Shown: in pieces, positions 12,513 through 22,789 of the stretch
Numbering within the stretch: the stretch's first letter is position 1
Layout: every line of letters starts with the position of its first letter
NCBI GenBank assembly: GCA_905221605.1
Contig: CAJNDS010002309.1
Location: 186,001-250,000, forward strand
DNA: 64,000 nucleotides
From: Symbiodinium natans
Lineage: Eukaryota > Sar > Dinophyceae > Suessiales > Symbiodiniaceae
Direction of reading: 5' to 3'
Translations under genes and position numbers: made by a program
The notes under the pieces: model-generated
Seen by the model: the letters and a program-made list of their open reading frames with translations, nothing else
Told to the model about the DNA's origin: nothing
Database searches by the model: none

Positions 12513-12597
12513 GCTGCACTACTACTCCTCCTCCCTCCTCCTCCTCCTCCTACTCCTACTGCTACTGCTACTCCTACTCCTACTCCTCCGACTCCTC

Positions 12598-12636
<39 letters not shown>

Positions 12637-12660
12637 CTACTACTACCACTACCACCCTTC
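12113..12660 (+). repeat. Compound microsatellite (TA)n, (CTATTA)n, (GAC)n, (CTA)n
   Basis: Successive tracts of ATAT, TATTAC, CGA and CTA units. The apparent poly-Leu, poly-Val and poly-Tyr ORFs here are artefacts. Confidence 0.97.
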
Positions 12661-13073
12661 CTCCCCCAGTGCGACGGGCGCCGCTTTAGGCGTACAACCC
12701 GAAAAGCGTGTTATGGTAGTCGCTTGGTCTCAGAGTTCAGGACATAAGCTTCTGTGGGCTTGGGCTTGCAGTCCCTGTTTAAGTGCAGAAAAGATTGGGG
12801 CCTGCACTGCACGGTTTAGGACGAGAGTTTCATTTTACGTCACTGTCGCAAAACCAGGTTTTAAATTGGGGGTTCCCTTACATTTTTGCTACTCTGTGTA
12901 CACTTTTTGGTTGCGCGGCCGAAAATACCGTAAATGGACGCAACACAAAAAGGGACAAAAATGCGATCAAGAACATCGAGGCTGCAGTGGTTTTTTGGAG
13001 CGTGAACTATATGGACACCAACGTCTCTCACGACGCACAATACACGCGCACGTTTGAAGTTAGCACGCCCTGC

Positions 13074-13398
13074 CTGCTGCTGCTGCTGTCCCAGTGCATC
13101 ACAGAACGCGTGCGCGAATAGCACGGCCGAGTCCTGCCTCCCCGCGTCCAGGCCGAACTCGCTCACGACGGGCAGCCACTGCTCCACGCAGCGCCGGTCT
13201 GCACGGCCTGCGTCACGCGCCTGCAGCGTGCTTCGCAAAAAACACCAGAGGCAGCCGGCTCCGCCGCAGCCGGGTGGCACAGCTTGGAGCACGCGACTGA
13301 CATGAGGCAGATGAAAAAGAAATTGGAGCACCGAATTGACGAAGCACGTGTTGCCGATGTTTGCGAGTCCAGCTTCTCTGCAACCATCTCGGCCAAGC
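13074..13398 (-). CDS. Ubiquitin-specific protease (UCH/USP) catalytic exon
   Basis: Open frame of 108 codons after an AG-G acceptor, ending in a poly-Gln run before a GC donor. It contains the USP Cys box GLANIGNTCFVNSVLQFL; the catalytic Cys codon is at 13344-13346. The Gln/Asp-box region FGLDAGRQDSAVLFAHAF follows (USPs have GRQQDAHEF). Spacing between the boxes (about 70 residues) suits the family. The usual His box further 3' was not found. No telomeric arrays occur from 12.7 to 15.5 kb, unlike everywhere around. The frame stays open to about 12861 past the chosen donor. Confidence 0.7.
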
Positions 13399-13536
13399 CT
13401 GGCGACTGGAATGGAACGCGTGCGTCGACAGGGATCGGGTCCTGCCCCGCGTCCGGCGAGTTGGCAGATCCTTCGGACTGAACCCCACGAAAAAAGCTAA
13501 AAAGCACAAAAAAACAAGCGCGAAAAAAAAGATGAA

Positions 13537-13717
13537 GGGCAGCCGGCAAAGAGACCTCAAATGCTAAGAAATGATCAGGGGCAACCGGCAAAGAGACCTC
13601 CAAAGGCTACAAGAAAATGATGAGGGACAGCAATGGCTGAGAAAATGACGACCTCCAAGTGCTAAGAAAACGACGACGGGCAGCCGGCAAGAAGAGCTCC
13701 AATGATCAGGGGCAGCC
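13537..13717 (+). repeat. ~42 bp degenerate minisatellite
   Basis: Units begin GGGCAGCCGGCAAAGAGACC and end in AGAAAATGATGA; about four copies, just upstream of the USP exon. Confidence 0.8.
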
Positions 13718-14499
13718 TATTGATTTTACAAGGCATTTTTAGTCAAAAAAATTCAGTTCTCATTGACAAGTCAGTATGAGTGGCCGCCGACTATCGCGCG
13801 TGTAAAACATTATAGGCAAGGATGGAAAAGCCGGAAGGGATTTGGTATTTAACGCGCTAGGACACTATATGAGAAGTAACTCAATGCATAGCCCTAATTC
13901 GCTCTAGGGAGGTATCACTGAGCCCCTTCCGGGAGACAAAACCGAGGAAATGATGGCCGCAGGCAAGGCTAACAGACCAATACCCCACAAAAAATCCGGA
14001 CTTTCGTAAGTTGAGAAATACTGTGATCTTCTGGAAGAGTCCCAAAGTAATTGTTTCTGCTTTTGTTTTTTCTTTTTTGGGTTGTTGTTTGCGCGCTTTT
14101 TGGTGTTGTCTTTTGGCTTCTGTGGATGTGTTTTTGGTCAGCCCCCTCCCCTAATATTAAACCCCCCCGCACACGGCCGCAAACCCCCTCATATTCAATA
14201 CTGCTTATCGTAGCCCGTAAACTGAGGGCCCATCTTCAATATCAGGGCATGGGGCCGGAAAATGGCTTGCAATGCAAACAATGTAGCAAGTCCCAGCGCA
14301 AGGGAACTTTTGATTTCCAAGCTTCAGGCATAAGCTCGAGTCGGAGAGGCCAATTTGAGACCACGCCCTAGCCAAGATCGAAAAATGCAGAACCCAACAC
14401 CCATAAGAAATCTTATCCTTTATTTCGTACGTGACACAGAAACCAATACCTAAATCAAATCACACCTCCTCTCCCATGGGAAATAAATTGAACTTTTGA

Positions 14500-14800
14500 A
14501 TCCACATGAATCCATCAGACACTTAATAATTCTCCAAATCCTTCAGACCATGAAGGATTTTCCAACATCCTTCAGACCTTCAAGGCTTTCCGAAAATTTC
14601 AGATATTCAAGGGGTCTTCTAAATCCTCCCGGCCGATTGGAAGTCCGGCCCTGAAGAATTCCCCTAATTCCTTCAGATCTTGAAAGATCCACTAAGCCCC
14701 TCAGGCTGTAAAGGATTTATCTAAATCCCCAAATTCTTCAAAACCAGAAAGATTCTCCTAAATCCTTCAGAACCTGCAAGCTTTCCCAATATCCCAGAAA
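14500..14800 (+). repeat. ~40 bp degenerate tandem repeat (AAATCCTTCAGACCTTGAAGG)
   Basis: Seven or so diverged units around CCTTCAGA...GAAGGATT, each with an internal short palindrome. No gene seen in 13.72-15.04 kb apart from this. Confidence 0.75.
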
Positions 14801-15039
14801 TTCTTCCGATGCTTGTCGTTGATTTCTGGATGAGCCAAGGTTTGAATGAGTTGGGTCTTTCACATTGATTGCTTTTCCTTGGTCTCATTGGGGTCGTTTA
14901 ATTTGTCGTTCTGGTACGATTCTGTGCCCTTGAGCTGAATTGCGGGCGGGCTTTGAATACATGATTGAAGAGTTTGAAGTCGTATCACACCAATCCGTGC
15001 TCTAATGACGGCCGTGTTATTTCCTAGATTTTTTTTGGT

Positions 15040-15250
15040 TTAGGGTCCCCGCAGATTTACGCTTTTGCATCTTTCTTGCCTTGCGGCGACAGGAGCGAAG
15101 AGCTGAACCAACGGACCCCAAAGCCGATCCAACCTCAAGCTCTTAAGCTCATAAGTCAGCAAGCCCAGCTCACCTCTTCGACTGCATGCCTCATCAGGGC
15201 ACCTTGCGTCCGCAGATCCTGGGCTCAATTGGAAGCGTTCCAAATTTGTT
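15040..15250 (-). CDS. Exon-like open stretch upstream of the USP exon
   Basis: Minus-strand frame open through LLTYELKSLRLDRLWGPLVQ and LFAPVAARQERCK. Composition is coding-like and it lies in the array-free region, but boundaries and family are unknown. Confidence 0.35.
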
Positions 15251-15766
15251 TCCGCACCCCACAGAAAATAAAATCTCCTCAACTGGTTTATTTTTGGGAA
15301 GAAAAGAGCGGTGTGGCGCGGACGGCGACCAAGATAAAAGGCCTGGCTGAGCTTCAAGGCAGGGCTTAGGGCTTTGCAGCTTAAGGTCAGTGAAGGTTTT
15401 GGCATTTGGGCTTAACAACCGAAGCAGCTTGAGTTTAGGATCTACGGCTTCGGGCTGTCGGCCTTGAGAGCATAACGGCTTGGAGGCTGGGGGTTTTTGA
15501 GGTTTAGTGTTTTCGGGCTCGGAGTTTAGGGTTTCCACCCCCCCCCCCCCACCTTGATGGGTGTTGCGTTCTCAGGTTGCCCCAACCTTTAGAACCCACC
15601 CGCGTGGCCTCCTCCAGAGGAGGGCCAGGCAGGCCGCGCACCAAACCTGGCGGCGGCCTGACCTGGCCCTCGAGCTGCTTTGCGGCAATGAGTCCTCGAA
15701 GATGACGACCTTCTGCAGTCTGTGGACTCATGTGTACTGATGCAGGGACATGCCCCCCCCACGAAC

Positions 15767-15849
15767 CTGCACACAGCAAGCAATTGAGAGGTCGACTGAA
15801 CAAACCGCAAGTGCTTCTCGGCCCGGGCGAGCAGCCAGTCGAAAGCCGC
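15767..15849 (-). CDS. Gene-2 exon (AAFDWLLARAEKHLRFVQ)
   Basis: Acceptor GAG then G, 27 codons reading AAFDWLLARAEKHLRFVQST then SQLLAVC, donor GT. Helical and amphipathic, no family recognised. It could be the N-terminal part of the USP gene at 13 kb or of the next gene. A second GC-rich open island lies at 15595-15715. Confidence 0.55.
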
Positions 15850-16830
15850 CTCCGTAGTCAAGGCTGTTGCAAACGATGTGCGATCCGGCGCCTTTCCAGA
15901 AAATGATGTTTACAAGTAGCTTGAGCGCAAAATGGCTACCTGCGATTCCGAAATGGCCTGAAACATTGGCCTCAGTAGTCGCGCTTCCATAAGAACCTAA
16001 AAAGCCTTCGATTGAAAATTAGCTTCTAGCTCTGATGAATGTTAGTTTTGCTAGGGCGCTGCTGCCTGCCGGGCTTTAGTATCGACTGTAGTCGTGGCTG
16101 GTTTCACTGACACTATAGGACTAGCATGCCGCAAAGCAGCTTTATGATTTTCTGGCCACTATGCGGCTCTCAGCTAAAACGGCGTTGACGCGGAACTTTG
16201 CGGGGCTTCTGGAGTTTCAAATTCTAAATAGGGTTTAGGGCTTGTGGGGTTCATGGGGTTTAGGGCTTTGGGGCTGATAGGGTAAATCTTAGGGTTGGAG
16301 CTTCTGGATTTAGGTGTAGGCTTCATATACAAGGTTTAAGGGGGGGGCTTTCTCGGGCCGTTCGGACTTTGGGGCAGGCGTGAGTGTTGTAAGTTTGCAT
16401 CGCGGGATGTCGTCATTGGCTGGGGATGATTGGGGACAAAAGTCCGGGCCCCCAAAAGCCAAGAACAAGCCCCGTGCTCGTCCCATCAGCTAACTCTTTC
16501 TGCGCGGCACGACGAGAAAGATACTAATTATACTGGAAGGGCACGCTCACCCCGTGCCCCAAACTCCCTAAACCCTAAAACCCCAGCCTCATCCCTAAGC
16601 TCCCCCGGTTTAGGGTTTGACCCCAAACCCATAAACCCCGCAAAACCTCCGGTTCAGGGTTTGACCCTGAACACCCTAAACCCTAAACCCTAAACCCCAA
16701 ACCCCAAACCCCAAGCCCTAAACCTAAGCCCCAAACCCCAAACCCTGAACCCCAAAACCCTAAATCCTAAACCCCAAACCCCAAGCTAACCCCCAGCTGC
16801 TTCCCAAAGTAGACGAAGGGGCCAGGACGC

Positions 16831-16866
16831 CGCGAGCTTTCGCGTGTCGCTGCCGGCGAAGATGGC
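16831..16866 (-). CDS. Gene-2 exon (AIFAGSDTRKLA)
   Basis: Acceptor GAG then G, donor GC. The frame is also open upstream as QIKSRMRE. CCCTAAA arrays lie below and a TTTAGGG-type array above, the pattern seen around icd exons. Product not recognised. Confidence 0.5.
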
Positions 16867-17216
16867 CTCCCGCATGCGCGATTTGATCTGAGGCTCTTAG
16901 GGCTTTGGGGGGCTGTCTAGGGTCTAGGGTTTTTGGAAGTTCATTCATGGTTTTTTAGGGCTTGGGGGTTTACGGGCTTTGGGTGCATAGAATGTACGGG
17001 AGTTAGAAGTTATGAGGCTGAAGGCTCTTTAGAAACCGTTAGGGGCTAGAAGGGTTTAAGGCTCTTAGGCGGCTTGAAGGATTGTGAGGTTTAAGAGGGT
17101 TTAGGGTATAGGGCTTGTAGATTATTCTAGGGCTGGCTATCTAAGGTTTGTGAGGTTCAGGGCACTCCGACACCGCTTGGCTTGAGGATTTCCGTACCCT
17201 AAAGAAGCAATTCAGG

Positions 17217-17390
17217 GACACTCTGGGGTTGGGCACTCCAGGGATACTCTGGGGCTGGGCACTCTAGGGAGGGACACTCTGGGGTTGGGCACTCCAGAAA
17301 CACAAAATTGGCTCTAGGGTTGGGCACTCCAGGGACACTCTAGGGTTGCGCACTCCAGGGACACTCTGAGGTTGGGCACTCCAGGGATGA
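17217..17390 (+). repeat. ~26 bp minisatellite (GGGCACTCCAGGGACACTCT..)
   Basis: Six to seven diverged units of a 26 bp repeat alternating CACTCCAGG and ACACTCTGGGG. Confidence 0.9.
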
Positions 17391-17466
17391 GCGAGGAGAA
17401 GAGTTCCGGGCGCGAGGAGAAGAGTTCCGGGCGCGAGGAGAAGAGTTCCGGGCGAGGAGAAGAGTT
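17389..17466 (+). repeat. ~20 bp minisatellite (GAGGAGAAGAGTTCCGGGCG)
   Basis: Four nearly identical units directly following the 26 bp repeat; produces the artefact REEKSSG peptide. Confidence 0.95.
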
Positions 17467-18110
17467 TAGTTCAAAATCTAACAACCCCACACCAAGGGTG
17501 GGGAACAAAGAAAAAACATACATCTATGTGGGTGTGTGCATGTACTCACACATATATGTATGTATGCAGGGCAAAGGGTGTACCGGGAATAACCCTAAAC
17601 CCTAAACCCTAAACCCTAAACCCTAAACTTGGGCTGAAGGCTTCAGATGCACTGGAAGAGCTTAGACGGGTGCTGGGGTTTAGGGTTTAGGGTTTACCCC
17701 ACTCCCCCTATATTGAACCCCCTCTGCCCCCTAGTATTACAGCAAATACTCAAGTTATATTGGAGTTTGTAAGGGGGTATTTAATATTAGGGGGTAGGGA
17801 AGAATTAGGGGTTTAGGGTTTCAAGCTTATAGGTCTGTAGAGAAGGCGCTGTAAGTCTGTAGAGAAGGCGCTAAATGTGCTTCGGGCGGCTTTTGGATTG
17901 TAAGGAGCAGTCCATTCCCTAAACTGTATCTACCGGAAACCCTAAAGACCAAAGCCTCAAGCCTAAACCCTAAACCTCATACCCTACACTCTAAACCAAA
18001 ATGCGTAAACCCTATGGCCTCTCCAAAACCCTAAACCCTAAACTCTAAAGAGTTCTCTAAACCCTAAACCTTAAACCCTACACCCTGCATTTTGTGGCCT
18101 CTCCAAGACC

Positions 18111-18205
18111 CTGCAATGGCTGTCGGAAATCGATGAAAGCGATCGCCACAGTTCGGCGTCTTCTTGCGCGCTGGAGTCTCTGACCACCGCAAAGAGTTAA
18201 GCCCT
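18111..18205 (-). CDS. Exon-like GC-rich island, frame undecided
   Basis: All three minus frames and one plus frame are open, e.g. SSAQEDAELWRSLSSISDSH on the minus strand. Bracketed by CCCTAAA below and TTTAGGG above. Probably a gene-2 exon, but the frame cannot be chosen. A possible start exon (ATG, MPSFAGTRRLDEVPSK, GT donor) lies at about 18786-18833. Confidence 0.35.
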
Positions 18206-18691
18206 CAGCCCTGAAAAGTGTAGGGTTAGGGCATAGGGTGAAGGGTTTGTAGGGTGTAGGGTTTAGGGTTTAGTGCTTGTAGGGTTTAGGGTTTAGGGTT
18301 TAGGGTTTGGGGTTTAGGGTTTAGGGTTTAGGGTTTAGGGTTGAGGGTTGAGGGTTGAGGGTTTACCCTGAAAGGTTTGGAGTTTAGAGTTTCGGGTGTG
18401 GGGTCCAGAGGCCCTCAACCCAAAAGCCTCCGAGCCTGAAGGCCCACAGAGTCCACTAGCCCCTAAAGGGCTTAGGGCTCAGGGTTTAGGGTCTAGGGTG
18501 ACTGTAAACGAATCCTAGCTTCTGACAGAGAATCTGACATTGGGTTTTAGGCTCCAGAATCTAGGTGACCCTCAAACCCTAAACCCTAAGTTTCGGGCTT
18601 AGGGATTCAGGGTGTTAGGGAGCGAGGTCTTTCGGGAATCTGGGACGTAGGTTCCCTAAACCCCAAAACCCCTGAACCCCAAAACCCTAAA

Positions 18692-18748
18692 CCCTAAACC
18701 CCAAAACCCCAAAACCCCAAAACCCCAAAACCCCAAAACCCCCTAAAC
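18692..18748 (-). repeat. (CCCCAAAA)n octamer array
   Basis: Five to six CCCCAAAA octamers embedded in CCCTAAA-type sequence; formally identical to hypotrich ciliate telomeric DNA but here clearly a local variant. Confidence 0.92.
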
Positions 18749-19099
18749 CCGAAACCCGAAACCTAAACCCTAAGCCCTGAACCTTCGATGGGACTTCATC
18801 TAGGCGTCTGGTTCCGGCAAAACTCGGCATGTGAACCCAAAACCCTAGCCCTAAACCCTAAACACTGAACCCTAAGCCCTAAACCCCAAACCCTAAGCCC
18901 GAAGCCCTGATTTCAGGCTGTCAGAGCCCACAGCGCGCCCAAATGTGCAGGGAAGCTTTAAGCTTGCCCCACACGCAACAAACAGTTGAGCCCTAAACCC
19001 TAAACCCTAAACCCTAAACCCTAAACCCTAAACCCTGCTTCCTCCAACACACCCTTCAACTTCAAGCCTGCGTGGCCTAAAGCTCCCAAGCCCATGAGC

Positions 19100-19152
19100 T
19101 CAGAAGCCGCTCGCGGCCAGCGTTGCGTCCACGATCGAGTTGAAAGTGGGAC
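19100..19152 (-). CDS. icd: icd exon 32, C-terminus and stop
   Basis: Two bases complete Ser, then PTFNSIVDATLAASGF and TGA; family SATFNAIL near the C-terminus, with a short extension. Acceptor AAG then G. Confidence 0.94.
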
Positions 19153-22100
19153 CTTGAAAGGTGCAGAAGTGCTGGAGGGCTGGGTTCAGGGTTCAGGGTT
19201 TAGGGTTTAGGGCTTGGGGTTTAGGGCTTGGGGTGTAGGGCCTGGGGTTTAGGGCTTGGGGTGTGGGGCTTAGGGTTTAGGGTTTTCCCTCGCTCTCCCT
19301 CCCTCTGCTCTGCTCTCTCTCTGTTCTTTCTTTTCTTCTTCCCACTACTATCCTCTATTCTCTCTTCTCTGCTCCTGTCCCTGATAGGGTTGGGGACTTC
19401 ACTCAGGACTTAAGGGCTAACAGGAATCATCCTTCAACCCGTAACCCTCACCCCCCCCCAGGCCTAAACAAACCCCAAACCCTGAAACCTAAACTTCTAG
19501 CTTAAGGACCACCGAAAGATCAAAGACATAGTAACCCCTACATTTCGGGGGGGGGGGGGGGTTCTGAAGCAAAACGTAGTAAAACCTATGAGCCCTATGA
19601 GCCCTAATAACTCTACCACCCCAACACCCTAGGGTTTAGGGTTTAGGGTTTAGGGTTTAGGGTTTAGGGTTTAGGGCGAACCCTAGTCCAGCGAAGCAGC
19701 TTGGTCGCATCGCCTGCGACGTCAAGAAGGGGTCCGGGAAGTAGTAGCCGCCTAGGCGGGGCGAGAGCCCTAGGTGCCCTGTCTTGGTCAATGGGGTTTA
19801 GGGTTCAGGGTTTAGGGTTTAGGGTTTAGGGTTTAGGGTTTAGGGCTTCATAACCTCATAATCTCCTAAACCCTAAACCCTAAACCCTAAAACCTACAAG
19901 CCCAACCTAGGCTAGAGGCCGCCCCCTGTGGTTTTGAATGGGGGAACCTCACCTTCAATTTTTCCGGTTTAGTGGGGCATGTTAGGGGGGGGGGGGGGGG
20001 CATTTGGGTTTTGGGCCTTCTCTTGTGGGGTTTAGGGTCTAGGATTTAGGGTTTAGGGGTTTTCAGGGTGTTGGGTTTCGGGTTGTCTAAAGGGACGACG
20101 CGAGGTGTTTTTTCTAAGGGTCATGAAACATGAACACTCAGCCCAGCGTGGGGCTTGAGGAGGTTCGACTGTTGGCTTGGGTTTCAGGGGCTCCGGGGTC
20201 GTATGGGTTTAGGGTTTAGGGTTTAGGGTTTAGGTTTTAGGGTTTAGGGTTTAGGGTTTAGGGTTTAGGGTCGTATGTAGGGCTTTACGGTCAAGGAGCA
20301 AACCTCAAGTAAACTCAGCATGCGCACCATCTACCCTATAGCGGCCTTAAGGCAACAAGGATGAAGGCTCGGCCGCATTGCTTCGTACTCGTAGCTGGAT
20401 GCTCGGGTTTAGGGTCTAGGGTTTAGAGTTTCGGGTTTGCTCCAAGTGAGCCCGACCTTGCGACGCTCCAGTCTCCGAAATTTTGAAAACCTTGTCATCT
20501 TGGAATCGCTACGACGAGGCACGCTTGCGCGGCATGATGCATAAGCGCACCTCGCCGCAAGCCCTGAACCTCAAAGCCTCAAGCCACAGAAGTTACGATT
20601 CTGCCACAGTCAGGATCCAAAGTAGTACCGGGAGCTCACTCGTGCCCTCCGTGCTCTCACCCTAAACCCTAAACCCTAAACCCTAAACCTTAAAACCCTG
20701 AACTCTGAACATTGACCTTCCCTGCAGCTTTACATGCAGCTGGGCCGCCAAGGTCCTGAAACTGTGCATGGGCCAAGGCTTTTTCGGGCTTAGGCTTTAG
20801 GGTTTAGGGTTTAGGGTTCGGGTTTCGGGGTTTGGGGCTTGGAGTTTAGGGTTTAGGGTTTAGGTTAAGTTAGTCAGGGCCTCTATGGCACTTTCTAGAT
20901 GAGAAGGGGAAAGTATTCTAGAACAACTCCTCGGCTTCTTGGGGTCTCTAGAAATAAGGTCTTGAAGTGTTTCAGAACCCTTTAAAGGAGGTTAGGGACC
21001 ATATTAAAGGCCCATGAAACTTCCCTTAGACCCTACAGCCCTCTAAGAACCCAAGCCCAAACTGATTCCGCTGACTCCTCAACACCAGCCATGACAAGAC
21101 ACAAACAGGCAACACGAATCCAAACACTCAACTCTCTGTCCCGAAGAACCACTAAAAACGTAAGATAATAAATCCCTATACTGCCCTTAGAAGGAAGACT
21201 TTTTGGTGGTGGGGTTCTTAAGCCAAACAGTAGCAAAGCCCTCTGGCTTGGGTGCTCACAGGGTTTGGGCATTGGGAGTATAGGGCTGTAAGATGGAGAG
21301 TTGAACCAAACCCCGTAACCCAAACCCCAAACCCTAAACCTTATGGATCCAAAACCCTAAGCCCCAAGCCCTAAACCCGAAGCCCTGAACCCTAAACCCT
21401 AACAAAACCCTGACAAAACCCCAAACCTTAAACCCTAAACCCCTAAACCCCTAAACCCCTAAACCCCTAAACCCTACACCCTAAACCCTAAACCCCTAAA
21501 CCCTAAAACCCTAAACCCTAAACCCCTAAACCCTAAACCCTAAACCCCCAAACCATGACTTAGGGCCCCTAAGCGCCGACTTTCGCGCGCGTGTTCGGTC
21601 CTGGGGCCTGCCCTCAGCTGCCAAGAGCTCGCCTCACTCTAAGGTAGGGTTTAGGGTTTAGGGTTTAGGGTTTAGGGTTTAGGGTTTAGGGTTTAGGGTT
21701 TAGGGTTTAGGGTTTAGGGTTTAGGGTATAGGGTTTAGGGTTTAGGGTTTAGGGTTTAGGGTTTAGGGCAGTTACATGCTCCCTTAGTCTGGTCCCCTAC
21801 CCACGCCCTTAAGGATCCGAAGTATGAGTCCTTACTCTGTATTGTATAGTTTATAAGGGGTACCCTAAACCCTAAACCCAAAACCCTAAATCCTAAGCCC
21901 TACACCCTAAACCCTACACCCTAATATGATATAAACAAGGGGCCCAAATTACAGGCGCCCATACTTGAAACTTTTGGCTCAGGGATGTGCCCAGCTCTGG
22001 GGCTAGTAGAGCTTGAGGTGTTTTAGCAGGTTTAGGGATGTAGGGTTTAGGGTTTTAGGGATTTAGGGTTTAGGGTTCAGGGTTTTAGGGTTTAGGGTTT

Positions 22101-22756
22101 AGGTTTGGGGATTTAGGGTTTAGGGTTTTAGGGTTGAGGGTTGCCTGGGTGTAATGTGCGAGCACGCAATGCAAAGCGCATGCCTGTAACCTATGCTTAC
22201 TTAAGCCACCATAACCCTAGACACAACAGCCTGTGCATTCCTCGCAAACCGCTATTCGTGCTGTGGAATGCACGAAATCGCTGCAAATCGCGAGGCGTGG
22301 CATGTTTCTTCGTGCTTTGATTTGAAACGCACGAAAACATAGCGTAGAACATCTGAAAATTTGACAAACGATGTGGGATCACAGTGTTCGCGTGAAACAT
22401 TCACACGTGAGCTCGCAACCTTGTCCACCTGTGGACGTGAGGAAACATCGCAAATCCGGCGGGGTCGCAGCTCTGTCTACCTGCGGAACGTGCGAAACTC
22501 GCAAACAACCTGTGGTCGCAAGTGTCGCAAGTCGCGTGGGGACGCGATGTTTCGCAGGCGCGTGACATAGAGGCGGAGACCCTGTCCTGTTGGGAGCCTT
22601 CCATACCATACCTCCACCCCTACCCTTAAACCCTAAAAAAGCCCTTAAACCGAGGTGCAATGATGGGCTATTTTGAGCGCTGGTAACGTTAGGATTCTCG
22701 AAGGTTTTCGGACGGCGCCATCTGTGACACCCATGACGAGGGGTTGGGGTGGGGGG

Positions 22757-22789
<33 letters not shown>

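Noticed and set aside
12116-12747. Long ORFs rich in Val, Leu, Tyr or Asp on both strands
   Set aside because: They are six-frame products of (CTA)n, (GAC)n and TATTAC microsatellites.
18692-18748. Ciliate-type telomere (CCCCAAAA)n
   Set aside because: Short, internal and surrounded by CCCTAAA variants, so a local mutation-and-expansion product rather than ciliate DNA.
19684-19740. Plus-strand peptide QLGRIACDVKKGSGK
   Set aside because: The minus strand of the same bases encodes icd exon 31 with a clear family match and correct splice sites.
22361-22570. Arg/Cys-rich ORF in a CGCAA/TTTCG-rich segment
   Set aside because: Degenerate short repeats of CGCAA and GTGAAAC explain it. No splice signals or family match.
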